Source: Virgisporangium aurantiacum
GTDB taxonomy: Bacteria > Actinomycetota > Actinomycetes > Mycobacteriales > Micromonosporaceae
Direction of reading: 5' to 3'
Assembly (NCBI RefSeq): GCF_016863635.1
Contig: NZ_BOPG01000089.1
Coordinates: forward strand, 31,159-95,158
DNA length: 64,000 nucleotides
The notes below the pieces were generated by a model. The model was not told the DNA's origin, ran no database searches, and saw nothing but the letters and a program-made list of their open reading frames with translations. The translations under genes were made by a program, and so were the position numbers. Shown here in pieces: positions 1 to 8,933 of this stretch (its first letter is position 1; each line of letters starts with the position of its first letter).

Positions 1-237
1 GCCGGCAGCCCGGTGTTCCAGTTCATCTACGTCGAGGACGTCGACTCCACCGTGGCCAAGGCCGTCGAGCTCGGCGCGACCCTGAAGCGGGCTCCGGAGG
101 ACCAGTTCTACGGCGACCGCGACGGCTACATCATCGACCCGTTCGGCCACGGGTGGACGGTCGCCTCGCACGTGGAGGATGTGAGCGAAGAGGAGATGGG
201 CAAGCGGATGGCCGCGATGTTCGGAGGCGCCGAATGA
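1..237 (+). CDS. VOC (glyoxalase/PhnB-like) family protein, 3' part
   Basis: The reading frame is open from the first base, so this is the C-terminal ~78 residues of a gene that begins outside the window. The end of a VOC fold is visible: a short acidic beta-alpha stretch, then DRDGYIIDPFGHGW, the usual last strand of PhnB-like VOC proteins, with a tail rich in Glu and Met. VOC proteins of this type bind a metal or small ligand; the substrate cannot be told. Its stop overlaps the start of the YciI/DGPF gene (ATGA), and the ECF sigma gene follows, so it is probably part of a stress or detoxification cassette controlled by that sigma factor (inference). Confidence 0.85.
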   Translation, partial: AGSPVFQFIYVEDVDSTVAKAVELGATLKRAPEDQFYGDRDGYIIDPFGHGWTVASHVEDVSEEEMGKRMAAMFGGAE

Positions 238-575
238 AGTACGTGTTGCTGTTCGTCGAGACCGAGCAGTTCGCCGCCGATCTCGCGGCGATGGACGGAC
301 CCGAGCGTGAGCGCGCCTACGGCCGGGTGCAGCAGTGGTTCATGGACAACCACGACAAGATCACCCACCACGCCCACCTCATGCCGGCCGAGTCCGCCAC
401 CACCGTGCGGCTGGAGGGTGGCGAGCCGCTGGTCACCGACGGCCCGTTCGTCGAGGGCAAGGAGGTCGTCAGCGGCTACGCGGAGATCGATGTCGCCGAC
501 CTCGACGAGGCGCTGCGCATCGCCCGGTCGTGGCCCGCCTGTCCGCTGGTGGAGATCCGGCCGATCGCGTCTTGA
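234..575 (+). CDS. YciI/DGPF-domain protein
   Basis: A 113-residue protein beginning MKYVLLFVETE, with the diagnostic DGPF motif (TDGPFVEGKEVVSGY) in the middle and a C-terminal EIRPI strand. These are the family marks of DGPF proteins, dimeric ferredoxin-like YciI-type proteins of unknown reaction. The ATG at 234 was chosen because it overlaps the upstream stop as ATGA and has a GGAGG 6 nt before it; a longer reading frame upstream is an overlap artefact. DGPF genes are the hallmark neighbours of ECF42 sigma factors, and that is the next gene here. Confidence 0.9.
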   Translation: MKYVLLFVETEQFAADLAAMDGPERERAYGRVQQWFMDNHDKITHHAHLMPAESATTVRLEGGEPLVTDGPFVEGKEVVSGYAEIDVADLDEALRIARSWPACPLVEIRPIAS

Positions 576-585
576 GCCGCATATC

Positions 586-1782
586 TTGACGGAGATCCCA
601 CACGCTGAGCTTGCCCGCGTGGTCCGCGACCACGCGGGCCGGCTCGCCGCGGCCCTGGTGCCGTTGATCGGCGACTTCGCCGCTGCCGAGGATCTCGTCC
701 AGGACGCCGTCGAGGCGGCACTGACGACCTGGCCGGTGGACGGTATCCCGCAGCGGCCCGACGCATGGCTGTTCACCGTGGCCCGCCGCCGGGGGCTCGA
801 CGTCCTGCGGCGGGAGATCCGCCACCGAGACAAGCTCGCACTCGTGCCGTGGCCCGCCGAACCGGAACCCGACGACCGGCTGCGCCTGATCTTCACCTGC
901 TGCCACCCGGCGCTGCCCCGCAGCGCCCAGGTCGCCCTGACCCTGCGCGTCGTGTGCGGGCTGACCACTGCCCAGATCGCCAAGGCGTTCCTCGTCCCGG
1001 AGAGCACCGTTGGACAACGCATCACCCGGGCCAAACGCAAGATCAGCGACGCCGGAATCCCGTACCGGATCCCGGCCGCAGATGAGCTCGCCGGTCGGCT
1101 GGCCGAGGTCCTGGCGGTGATCTACCTGCTGTTCAACGAGGGCTACCTGAGTAGCGGGGGTGCTCAGGCCCAGTCCCGGGACCTCACCGACGACGCCGAG
1201 TTCCTCGCCGCGATGCTGCACCAGCTCATGCCCACTGAACCGGAGGTGGCCGGGCTGCTCGCTCTCATCCGGCTCCATCGGGCGCGGGTCGCCGCGCGGT
1301 TCGACCTCAACGGCGACATCATCCAGTTGCCGCACCAGGACCGGTCCCGCTGGAACCACGATGCGATCGCCGACGCCGGCCACCTGATCGCCCGCGCCGC
1401 CGCACACAAGCGACCAGGCCCGTACCAGCTCCAGGCGGCCATCGTCGCCTGCCACGCCGAGGCGAAGCGATGGGAGGACACCGACTGGGCACAGATCGTC
1501 GTGCTCTACGACATCCTGCTCTACGTCGCACCGTCACCGGTGACCCGGCTGCACCGCGCGGTCGCCTTCAGATACGTCGCCGGGCCGGCTGCCGCACTCG
1601 CCGAAGCAGACGCCCTGGCCGACCAACTCGACGACTACCACCTCCTCCACGCCACCCGCGCCGAACTCCTACGCGACCTCGGCCGCACCGACGAGGCACG
1701 CGAGGCCGACATCCGCACCCTCGCCCGCACCGCCAACCCCGCAGAACAATCCCTTCTCCAGCAACGACTCACCTGGAGATGA
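586..1782 (+). CDS. ECF42-type RNA polymerase sigma factor with C-terminal extension
   Basis: About 398 residues. The sigma2 region (AAEDLVQDAVEAAL, then PDAWLFTVARRRGLD) and sigma4 helix-turn-helix (LTTAQIAKAFLVPESTVGQR) occupy the first ~170 residues. A ~220-residue helical C-terminal extension (IYLLFNEGY onward) is typical of the DUF6596/ECF42 group, where it carries TPR-like repeats and is needed for activity. There is no anti-sigma gene nearby, as is usual for this group. The TTG at 586, 11 nt after the DGPF stop, is the most plausible start; the frame is open far upstream but only as an overlap with the DGPF gene, and GTG 619 is a possible alternative. It is likely co-transcribed with the VOC and DGPF genes. 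Confidence 0.85.
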   Translation: MTEIPHAELARVVRDHAGRLAAALVPLIGDFAAAEDLVQDAVEAALTTWPVDGIPQRPDAWLFTVARRRGLDVLRREIRHRDKLALVPWPAEPEPDDRLRLIFTCCHPALPRSAQVALTLRVVCGLTTAQIAKAFLVPESTVGQRITRAKRKISDAGIPYRIPAADELAGRLAEVLAVIYLLFNEGYLSSGGAQAQSRDLTDDAEFLAAMLHQLMPTEPEVAGLLALIRLHRARVAARFDLNGDIIQLPHQDRSRWNHDAIADAGHLIARAAAHKRPGPYQLQAAIVACHAEAKRWEDTDWAQIVVLYDILLYVAPSPVTRLHRAVAFRYVAGPAAALAEADALADQLDDYHLLHATRAELLRDLGRTDEAREADIRTLARTANPAEQSLLQQRLTWR

Positions 1783-1798
1783 CAGCAGAAAGGCCAAC

Positions 1799-2236
1799 AT
1801 GGCACCGATCATCACCAGCATTGACGTCGACCGACCCGCCAAGGACGTGTACGCCTACGCCATCGACCCCACCCATTTCCACGAATGGCAGAAGGGCGTC
1901 ATCGACGGCCACATGGACGGCTCCGGCCCACCCACCGTCGGAACCCGATGCATGACGACCCGACGCATCGGCGGCGCCAACCGCTCCAGCACGTCCGAGG
2001 TCACCCACATCGACCCGCCAGCCACCTGGGGCGTCCGCGGCATCGACGGACCGATCCGAGCCGTCGTCGACCTCCGCGTCGAACCAATCACCGACGACCG
2101 GTCCCGCCTCACGATCTCGGTCGACTTCACCGGCCACGGCATCGGCAAGGTCCTCGTCCCGCTGTTCGTCCGTCGGGAAGCGACAAAGGAGATGCCCGCC
2201 AACCTGGCGGCACTCAAACAGCGCCTCGAACGCTGA
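1799..2236 (+). CDS. SRPBCC (polyketide cyclase/dehydrase-like) family protein
   Basis: A 145-residue single-domain protein beginning MAPIITSIDVDRPAKDVYAY, with the VxRPxxxVY(A)Y(x)xDP(x)xxxxW pattern that opens START/SRPBCC folds and the later strand TRLTI-like region (SRLTISVDF) before the long C-terminal helix. Such proteins bind hydrophobic ligands in a helix-grip pocket. It starts 16 nt after the sigma factor, with AGCAGAAAGG in front of the ATG, so it is probably the last gene of the ECF42 cassette. The ligand is unknown. Confidence 0.8.
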   Translation: MAPIITSIDVDRPAKDVYAYAIDPTHFHEWQKGVIDGHMDGSGPPTVGTRCMTTRRIGGANRSSTSEVTHIDPPATWGVRGIDGPIRAVVDLRVEPITDDRSRLTISVDFTGHGIGKVLVPLFVRREATKEMPANLAALKQRLER

Positions 2237-2266
2237 ATCCTTCCCTCATTGCGAAGACGCTCGCGG

Positions 2267-2443
2267 TCAGTGGACGGTGACCGTCGGGCCGCTCAGCCCG
2301 CGGAGGTCCTCGGGCAGCTCCACACCCATCTCGTCGGCGAGCCGCAGCGCCTCCTCGACGAGCGTCTCGACGATGACCGACTCCGGAACCGCACGCTGTC
2401 GCGGCGCAACGGCACCGCTTGGTCGAAGCGGCCGCAGGAGCAT
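2267..2443 (-). CDS. small acidic hypothetical protein (58 aa)
   Basis: A short frame with a very good ribosome binding site (GGGGGAAGG, 5 nt before the ATG at 2443). The product is basic at the N-terminus and has one clear amphipathic helix (VIVETLVEEALRLADEMG) near the C-terminus. It could be a ribbon-helix-helix-like or antitoxin-sized protein, but no family is recognised. The frame stays open upstream to 2686, so a longer form is possible; that upstream part is low-complexity and less convincing. It converges with the SRPBCC gene. Confidence 0.4.
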   Translation of the reverse strand: MLLRPLRPSGAVAPRQRAVPESVIVETLVEEALRLADEMGVELPEDLRGLSGPTVTVH

Positions 2444-3031
2444 TGTGACCTTCCCCCGGTCGCCGGTCCTCCGCCTGGGTTTCCGAGCCGCGCGGGGTGT
2501 CCGTGCGGAGTCACGGGCCACGCTCCGATCTGCATCAGCAGCGCCCTGGCAACAGTCCCGCCTCTGTTCGGAAATCGTTGTCCGACCTGCGCGCAGCAGA
2601 CCGAGCAGAGCATCTGCCGCAACCCCATCTGCCAGCAGCCACCGCACAAGCGGGGTTTCGGCACCGTGTCCGCCGTCTCGGTGCACCCCTCACCGGCAGC
2701 TGATTGGAATCTTTCTGTCTGTACCGATTTAACCGATCTGCGCGGTCACCAAGGCCGGCTGCACGGAGGTGCGGGTTCCCCAACGTTAGTCCAGATCAGA
2801 TGCGCCGCACCCGTTGCATCATACTGGGCGCCGGCTGAGACCATCCGTATCGATCTTGTAGCCATGCTCAGACTGGAAGATGCCGTTGACGAGGTGGTCC
2901 GTTTGGCGAAGTACCTCTTGTAGCACCGACTTCGGTGCTCGGCGAGGTGAGGTAATTCCAGCAGTCGTCGTTGGTCGAATGGCGGCCACTGTGTTCCAGC
3001 ATTAGCGTCAAGCCGACCGGCAGACCGGCCG
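2444..3031. other. no supported gene; possible decayed coding DNA
   Basis: Several frames are open but none has protein-like composition throughout. A plus-strand frame ending at 2923 finishes in a plausible amphipathic helix (DAVDEVVRLAKYLL), and the stretch 2700-3000 is visibly less GC-rich than its surroundings. Both could mark an old insertion or a degraded gene, but nothing identifiable remains. Confidence 0.4.
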
Positions 3032-3448
3032 CTACAGGCCTGGAAGGCCACGCTCCGGCCCGGGCGGGTGGGGGATGGTTCTTTCGGCCGTACCAGGTAG
3101 ACCCAGCCTGTTCAGCTGAGCGAAGCGTTCCGTCCCGGACTGGGTAAGCGAGAAGTAGTCGCCGTCATCCCATGTCTGATGATTAATCAGCCCACTCCGC
3201 ACCAGTTGGCCGAAAATCGTCTGGTTGTCCTTGTCCCAGGAGAGACCGGCCGCCTCACAAACCCGATCACCGGGGAAGGAACCGCCACCTCGCTCCCTGG
3301 CGGCATCGCCCAGCACGACCAAGACTCGGTCTACGCCGCCCAAGGACCGCAGTCTTGCCTCGGCAACAGGAGGCACCGTCCATTGCCGGTCGTCGTTGGC
3401 GCGGACAGGCTCGAGCGGAGTGCCGTTCCGGTCACGGTCGTAAAGCAT
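3032..3448 (-). CDS. hypothetical protein with probable winged-helix fold
   Basis: A 138-residue protein starting at ATG 3448, preceded by a strong GGGAGGGG ribosome binding site. The middle of the protein (about residues 60-110: VCEAAGLSW..., then QLVRSGLINHQTW and YFSLTQSG) looks like a winged helix, with a helical turn pair followed by a beta hairpin, as in small DNA-binding or adaptor domains. No catalytic motif is seen. It lies 254 nt from, and is divergent to, the LuxR-type regulator at 3703, with which it could share a control region. Function unknown. Confidence 0.55.
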   Translation of the reverse strand: MLYDRDRNGTPLEPVRANDDRQWTVPPVAEARLRSLGGVDRVLVVLGDAARERGGGSFPGDRVCEAAGLSWDKDNQTIFGQLVRSGLINHQTWDDGDYFSLTQSGTERFAQLNRLGLPGTAERTIPHPPGPERGLPGL

Positions 3449-3702
3449 GGCCCCTCCCGCCGCGAGACGTATCCGGCCTGGTTGGCCGACTCGCCGCTGA
3501 CGCTAGGTGGGAAAACTTCCGCAGGTCCAGGACCAACTTCACTAAATGTGATCTACAAGTGACGTTACGTACGACGGATGGCGGTGTTCTGCCAGCAGCT
3601 TCCCGCCATCTCGTGACACGCCCGAGCATCCAGCTTCCCGACGCGCCGCACGCCGTCGATGATCGGTGCGGTTAATGCCGGCGACGGGAGTGGTGGCTGA
3701 GC

Positions 3703-4305
3703 GTGCGGGTGGCTGTTGTTGATCCTCTACCGATGTTCCGTTACGGCATCGTGGCGCTGCTTGCCAAGGCGGGACACGAAGTAGAGACCCCCGCCGATCC
3801 GCTCGGGTGGGCTCGGCGCTACGAGCAGGCTACCGTGCTGCTCACTGTGGACAATGATCTCGATTGGGCAATGCTTTCCCGACTCGGGAGGGCTGGTCGC
3901 GGCGTGGCGGTGGTCGCGGTCCTGGCGTCGATTACCGCCGCCAGCGGCGCTGAAGCCGTCCGCGCGGGGGCGACTTCAGTCATCAGCCGGTCCGCATCGC
4001 CCGACTCGGTGCTGCGCGTCATGGCCGGGCTGTCCGATGGCGACGCCACGCTCCCGCAGGAGGTTCTGCGGATGCTCTCGACCGAGCCGGACGAGCCGGA
4101 CAACGGCGACCGGCCACCGCCGGACCAGATCGGCTGGCTCCGGGCGCTGGCTGGCGGGTCGACCGTCGCCACCCTGGCCAACGACGTCGGTTACTCCGAG
4201 CGGGCGATGTTCCGTCTACTCCACGGCCTGTACAAGCGCCTCGGCGTCCGCACCCGAACGGAGGCGCTGATGCGGGCCTACGAACGGGGCTGGCTACGCG
4301 GTTGA
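3703..4305 (+). CDS. LuxR-type response regulator with divergent receiver
   Basis: A 200-residue protein. Residues 1-110 have the receiver pattern (MRVAVVDPLPMFRYG at the N-terminus, alternating hydrophobic strands, AVRAGATSVISRSAS matching the usual 'GAxGYLxK' turn with Lys replaced). The normal phospho-acceptor strand reads VLLTVDND, so Asp50 is the only candidate and the site is atypical. Residues ~138-195 form a LuxR/GerE helix-turn-helix (VATLANDVGYSERAMFRLL, then YKRLGVRTRTEAL). No histidine kinase gene is adjacent. The gene overlaps the 3' end of the convergent kinase-STAND gene by 12 nt. GTG 3703 is the chosen start; its ribosome binding site is weak. It may control the neighbouring island (inference). 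Confidence 0.75.
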   Translation: MRVAVVDPLPMFRYGIVALLAKAGHEVETPADPLGWARRYEQATVLLTVDNDLDWAMLSRLGRAGRGVAVVAVLASITAASGAEAVRAGATSVISRSASPDSVLRVMAGLSDGDATLPQEVLRMLSTEPDEPDNGDRPPPDQIGWLRALAGGSTVATLANDVGYSERAMFRLLHGLYKRLGVRTRTEALMRAYERGWLRG

Positions 4306-7300
4306 GGGCGCCCCTCCAAGGTCTCCCAACGCCGCCGCAATCGCCGGCTCAAGCCGGCCGCTTCCCGCGTCGAGAGTCTTGAGGAGGGAACCGAGGCGGT
4401 CGACCAACCCGGCCGGGCGGCAAATGCTGCGCGCCCGATCGAATGCGTACTCCGCCTCGGACAGCGAGGCCCGACCGTTCAGGACCAGACCACAGAGCGC
4501 GAAGCCCTCGAAGTCCCAGGCCGCGAAGTCTTTCCCGTCTCTGCGCCGACGGGCGACGGCCTCATCGCGGAGCCGGTCGAATACATCCCCGGTCTCCGGT
4601 TCCCGCAGCAGGGTCCGAACCAACGCCTGCATGCCGAGAACAAGCAGCGAGTCCCCGATGGATCGTCGTCGGGCCGCAACCTCGATCTCGTGCCGGGCTT
4701 CCTTCAGCCGCGGCGGCCTCTCGTCCAGGTAGACAGCGGCCAGAGTGGTACGGGCCTGGACGAAGACGCGTGGGTCTCCGAGGTCCGCCGCAAGATTGGC
4801 GGCGCGTCGCGCGAACACCAGCGCCAGATCTGTTTCCCCGCGCGCCAGGTTGAGGTCCGCCTCGATGTCGTAGCGGTGGCACGCCGTCAGTGGATCGGCA
4901 CGCTCGTCGAGGATTTCTGCCACCTGCCGGATGCGATCCCCCGCTTCGCCGTATCGGGCACACTCGATGTCGCGACGGGCCAGCTTGAGCAGCAGCCCCA
5001 TGACCCGCCCGCCTCGCCGCTCCACGTCGCCCGCCAACCGTAGGGCCTCTTCGAGGCACTCCTTGGCAGCAGCGAAGTCGCCGTAGTGGCGATAACAGCC
5101 GGCGAGCCCCTCGAGCGGCGCGACCTCCTCGGCCGGCCGACCATTCTCACGTGCGATTGACAATGCATCTTCGTAGGTTGTGACGGCGTCGTCGATGTCG
5201 CCACGCTGGAACAGCACACCCGCCAGATTGGTGAGAATGCGCTTTCGACGTGGCATGTGCCGAGCACCGTCAGCCAGCGCCAGCGCCTCCCGATAGCGCT
5301 TCTCCGCTTCGTCGAAGCGGCCAACCTCCACATACTCCGCGGCGAGCCAGTTCAGGTTGGCAAGCACATCACCGGTGCTACGAAGATGGGGCCGTATCCG
5401 TTCTCGCTGATCGATGAGAAGCCAGCTGTAGCCCCACTTCCGCAGGTACTCCTCAACGTCGTCCATGAGTTGGACTGCTCCGGAAAAGTCGCCGCACGAG
5501 ATCAGGATGTCGATGCGCGCACGGTGCGCCCACAGATCGGGCAGGCGTTCGATTCGCCCAACCGGTATGCCAGCAAGGTACGCCTCGGCGCGCATACCCA
5601 GATCCCGTATCGCGGCCTCACCGCCCAGCGCGTCAATCACACGGCTGTCGTCCGGCGCCTGCAGGTAGAAACGGCCATGATCGTCTTGCCTGATAACATT
5701 TCTAGCGGCCAGCCTCCGAAGAGTTCTACCGACACGCTCCGCACCGACGACGGTCTGGACCGCATCAACGCCCACAGCGATCCTGTATACCGCCAGAGTC
5801 AGCAGGACCTGGTGGTGGAGGTCGTCCAGGCCCTCCAGAACTGCGCCGAATAGAGCATCGAGAACATCCGTGGGCTGCACTCCGGCCACGAACGCGGCCA
5901 CGTCGCCAAGCGTTTCGAACTCGCTCTCGGTGAAGTCGAGCAACGCGAACATCAACTCGGCCGCGCGAGGATTGCCACGGGTCCGTTCGTGCAGCAGATC
6001 CCACGTCGCATCGCCGACGTGGGCCACGCGGTAGACGCCCTTGCCGTCCAGGACCGCGAAGAACGCCTTCAACTCCTCCCTTGTCAGCCCTTCGTCAAAT
6101 TTGTGTACGTCGGCGTCGTCGACCCATCCACGATTGCGCTTCGGCTGCTCACGACCGACGAGCAGCACTGAGACCCGATGGTCGGTGCGGTCGGATAGCA
6201 GCTGCAGGGCATCGTCGAGGCTAACGTCGCGAAGCGCCCGGGATCGGTCAACCAGGTGATCGGCCGAATCGAGCGCCACGACTACGCGCTGATGTGCGTT
6301 CCGATCGAGCAGCGGATCGAGCCGGCCGAGAAGAAGGTCGCCCGAGCGGCCGGATGCACTTGCCAACGGGCTGTTCTTGCGGCCGAATGCCTGTTCAAGC
6401 GCCGCTACTAGGTCAGCCGCACCGAACGTGGACCCCGCATGGATGTCGATTGGGCGCACGGCGAGATCATTTTCAGAAGCCTGCTGCAGGGCGTTGAGGC
6501 GCCGCCGGAGGGCATATGTCTTGCCGATCCCTTCCGGGCCCGCCACGATGAGGATACGAAACGCCACATCGTCGATCAGATGAGCCCAGGAGGCAAATCC
6601 CTCTCTCGTACCTCTAACGCGTGCGGGCTCCGGAGGCGGCAGACGGTTGAGCGCCTCCTGCGCGGCGCGGGCGGCAAAGGTGACGAACCACCGGTTGGCC
6701 CGCAGGCCGCCCGAGGTTTTCCGACCCGCGAAGATCAGCGCGGTCCCGGTAAGCGCCAGCAGGAGATTGGGCTCCCAGTCGTTCAGAGTCCAATTGTCGG
6801 CAAGGATCGACCGTCGGCACGCACGGGAAACGAGCCTCCCCACACGGCCGATGTCATCAGGAAACGTCCGAGATCGCTTGCGCTCACCGAGCATCAGGTC
6901 GATCAGCGGTGCGCCGTCGTCAGGCAGATCCTCCATGCGTCTCGCGAGGATTGAGCAGACGAGGTACATGGGGTCGTACGCGAGGAAGCCATCCGTTCGG
7001 TACGTGGACAGGTCGATCAGTAAGAAACGTCCGAAGTGGCGGGCGCCAGTGCGCGCGGCCGGAATCAGAATGTTCTCGGTGTGCAGGTCGCCGTGACTGT
7101 GTCCCCGGAGGACCAGCATCGTACGTCCCCTCAGGGCACCGCCATACCGGACTAAATGCACAGGATTGGGAAGGGTATCGCCGTCGCCGGGCAACTGCTC
7201 GCGGCCCCTGTCGAGCAGCTCAGGCCAGTTCGTCCGGAGCCATTCGTGGAGCGGACCCCGCGCCTTACAGGTCCACCCTGCCATCTCCTTCAGATACTCG

Positions 7301-7803
7301 TCGGCCGTCTCTTGCTTGACCTGCCGCTCGGGGGCACCGTTCCAGTCTTCGACAATGGCCTTCACCACACCTTCGCAGGCGGCACCGAGCCGTTCGTCCC
7401 CAAGGAGCACGCTCAGCGGGTCAGGTTCACGGCCACCAAGCGTCGCGCACTCCATGAAAATGATGATCGAGTCACGCGCAACTGTCACCAGATGCCCTTT
7501 TCGTACGCCCACGAGCCTTCCCTGGAACGGTTGGGGCGCAGCGGTCGTGGCCGCCTCGAACTGCTTGTACTCCAGCCTCGTCCGCTCGCGGGGTGGCAGG
7601 TATTTCATGACCAGAGGGCGCGCGTCGGTGCCGTCCGCGTTCGAGACGATGACCTTGGCCACCAGCGCCGGCGTGAACCCGCCGTCGAGTTGACGAACCA
7701 ACTCGACCCTCTGTCTCAGGTTCTGGCACCACGTCTCCAACATGCCGGACGCCTGCCGGGGCAGCAGGCGACGCAGTTCTGGGTCGAGCGGCGCATCGAT
7801 CAT
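4294..7803 (-). CDS. APH-like kinase fold / STAND NTPase / TPR fusion protein (1169 aa)
   Basis: Three parts are visible. Residues ~40-300 resemble an aminoglycoside-phosphotransferase-like kinase: candidate Lys67 in VMKYL, a Brenner-type catalytic loop HGDLHTEN at 237-244 and a metal-binding Asp264 in LLIDLS, so it could be active. Residues ~400-650 form a P-loop NTPase with Walker A GPEGIGKT (422-429) and Walker B VVVALDSAD (507-515). Residues ~750-1100 are TPR-like helical repeats (AEKRYREALALA, AVTTYEDALSIA, AKECLEEALRLA). This effector-NTPase-repeat order is that of STAND proteins, which sense a ligand with the repeats and act through the N-terminal domain; many bacterial ones are anti-phage. 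ATG 7803 has a GGGAGGG in front. It is divergent from the membrane protein at 7884. The kinase role is inferred. Confidence 0.8.
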   Translation of the reverse strand: MIDAPLDPELRRLLPRQASGMLETWCQNLRQRVELVRQLDGGFTPALVAKVIVSNADGTDARPLVMKYLPPRERTRLEYKQFEAATTAAPQPFQGRLVGVRKGHLVTVARDSIIIFMECATLGGREPDPLSVLLGDERLGAACEGVVKAIVEDWNGAPERQVKQETADEYLKEMAGWTCKARGPLHEWLRTNWPELLDRGREQLPGDGDTLPNPVHLVRYGGALRGRTMLVLRGHSHGDLHTENILIPAARTGARHFGRFLLIDLSTYRTDGFLAYDPMYLVCSILARRMEDLPDDGAPLIDLMLGERKRSRTFPDDIGRVGRLVSRACRRSILADNWTLNDWEPNLLLALTGTALIFAGRKTSGGLRANRWFVTFAARAAQEALNRLPPPEPARVRGTREGFASWAHLIDDVAFRILIVAGPEGIGKTYALRRRLNALQQASENDLAVRPIDIHAGSTFGAADLVAALEQAFGRKNSPLASASGRSGDLLLGRLDPLLDRNAHQRVVVALDSADHLVDRSRALRDVSLDDALQLLSDRTDHRVSVLLVGREQPKRNRGWVDDADVHKFDEGLTREELKAFFAVLDGKGVYRVAHVGDATWDLLHERTRGNPRAAELMFALLDFTESEFETLGDVAAFVAGVQPTDVLDALFGAVLEGLDDLHHQVLLTLAVYRIAVGVDAVQTVVGAERVGRTLRRLAARNVIRQDDHGRFYLQAPDDSRVIDALGGEAAIRDLGMRAEAYLAGIPVGRIERLPDLWAHRARIDILISCGDFSGAVQLMDDVEEYLRKWGYSWLLIDQRERIRPHLRSTGDVLANLNWLAAEYVEVGRFDEAEKRYREALALADGARHMPRRKRILTNLAGVLFQRGDIDDAVTTYEDALSIARENGRPAEEVAPLEGLAGCYRHYGDFAAAKECLEEALRLAGDVERRGGRVMGLLLKLARRDIECARYGEAGDRIRQVAEILDERADPLTACHRYDIEADLNLARGETDLALVFARRAANLAADLGDPRVFVQARTTLAAVYLDERPPRLKEARHEIEVAARRRSIGDSLLVLGMQALVRTLLREPETGDVFDRLRDEAVARRRRDGKDFAAWDFEGFALCGLVLNGRASLSEAEYAFDRARSICRPAGLVDRLGSLLKTLDAGSGRLEPAIAAALGDLGGAPSTA

Positions 7804-7883
7804 CGTCCCTCCCGACCAACGATTGACGTAGGCATCGCCACCTTGACACAGTGTGACGGTTGTATCACTCGAAGGGTAGGGAC
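7804..7883. promoter_or_regulatory. divergent promoter region of the kinase-STAND and membrane genes
   Basis: An 80-nt gap between two divergent starts. It holds a perfect -35-like TTGACA at 7843-7848 reading rightward and a small odd-centred palindrome CACAGTGTG at 7847-7855 that could be an operator. No well-spaced -10 box is obvious. The shared short gap suggests joint control of both genes. Confidence 0.3.
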
Positions 7884-8933
7884 ATGGCCGGATCTAGCGG
7901 TGGGGAGATCGGACGGGCCGCCGGCCGCACCGAGTTGATCTGGGGAATCGTCTCGGTTGGGGTCGGAGCGGGTGCGATCGTCATCTATGCCGTATCGGCC
8001 GACCAATTCGCATCCGTGCTGGCGTCGGCGTTCATGCTGGCCGCAGCATCTGCGGTTGCGGGCGGCCTACTCGGCTTTCTGTTCGGTGTGCCCCGAGCCG
8101 CCGCAGGCCCCGGCAGTGACGGTGCACCTTCCAGCCGTCGGTACCGCGCGAACACCAACCTCGAGCAAATCTCTGACTGGCTCACCAAGATCCTTGTAGG
8201 CGTGGGGCTCGTTCAGTTCGACCAGCTCATCTTTTTCGGCGGCAGGCTGCTGCGCGGTGTCGCCCCCGCGCTCGGTGGCACCTCCACCAGCGTGCCGTTC
8301 GGCGGTGCACTGCTGTGCTACTTCACGATCCTCGGTTTTCTCGGCGGATGGTTACTCACGCAGCTCTATCTCGGCCGCGCATTGTCATCCGCAGACCACG
8401 CTCTCGATCTGCTGCTCGCCGCGGACCAGGCACAGCAGAAGGGTGCTGACGTACAGGCCGCCAAATTCAGGGAGGAAGCGATCCAACTGCTCGCCGCAGC
8501 CGGGGATCCAGCTGGTAGATACGAGTCGACCCGACGGAACCTGCCATCGGGACCAGGCCGCACCGACGAACTGGAGCGGACAGTATCCACTGCACGGCAC
8601 GAGGCTGCCATCGGCCGCTGGAATGCTGACCAGGTGCGCGCCCTGTTCGACTCGGGGCGCGACGGCGACCGCATCACCGCACTCGGCCTCATGCAGGGAG
8701 ACATAGCGCATTTGGCCGATCTCGACTGCGTGTTAGAAGCCATCGGCGAGTCGCGTTCTGGGTTTGAGCAATATCACGCGCTACTGACGGCATTCATGCT
8801 GCTCGAATCCCTTGACGCCGGCCAGAAGCAGCGTCTAACCAATGCTGTCGAGGCGCAGCGTGGTCCAGGCGGACACATACGGCCCGGCAAGGAAAGATAT
8901 CTGCTAGCCGAACGCATTCTTGCCGCGCGATGA
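7884..8933 (+). CDS. multi-pass membrane protein with FGVPR motif, divergent partner of the STAND gene
   Basis: A 349-residue protein. Hydrophobic segments lie at about 17-37, 47-68, 103-122 and 138-162, so the first half is membrane-embedded. Between segments 2 and 3 is the conserved-looking LFGVPR motif (66-71), and just before segment 3 the sequence YRANTNLEQISDWLTKI (87-103). This signature is found in a family of uncharacterised actinobacterial and proteobacterial membrane proteins. The C-terminal ~180 residues are soluble and helical. The ATG at 7884 was chosen over an upstream TTG (7860) because GGGTAGGG precedes it. A role as membrane effector or sensor for the neighbouring NTPase is an inference from context only. 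Confidence 0.7.
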   Translation: MAGSSGGEIGRAAGRTELIWGIVSVGVGAGAIVIYAVSADQFASVLASAFMLAAASAVAGGLLGFLFGVPRAAAGPGSDGAPSSRRYRANTNLEQISDWLTKILVGVGLVQFDQLIFFGGRLLRGVAPALGGTSTSVPFGGALLCYFTILGFLGGWLLTQLYLGRALSSADHALDLLLAADQAQQKGADVQAAKFREEAIQLLAAAGDPAGRYESTRRNLPSGPGRTDELERTVSTARHEAAIGRWNADQVRALFDSGRDGDRITALGLMQGDIAHLADLDCVLEAIGESRSGFEQYHALLTAFMLLESLDAGQKQRLTNAVEAQRGPGGHIRPGKERYLLAERILAAR

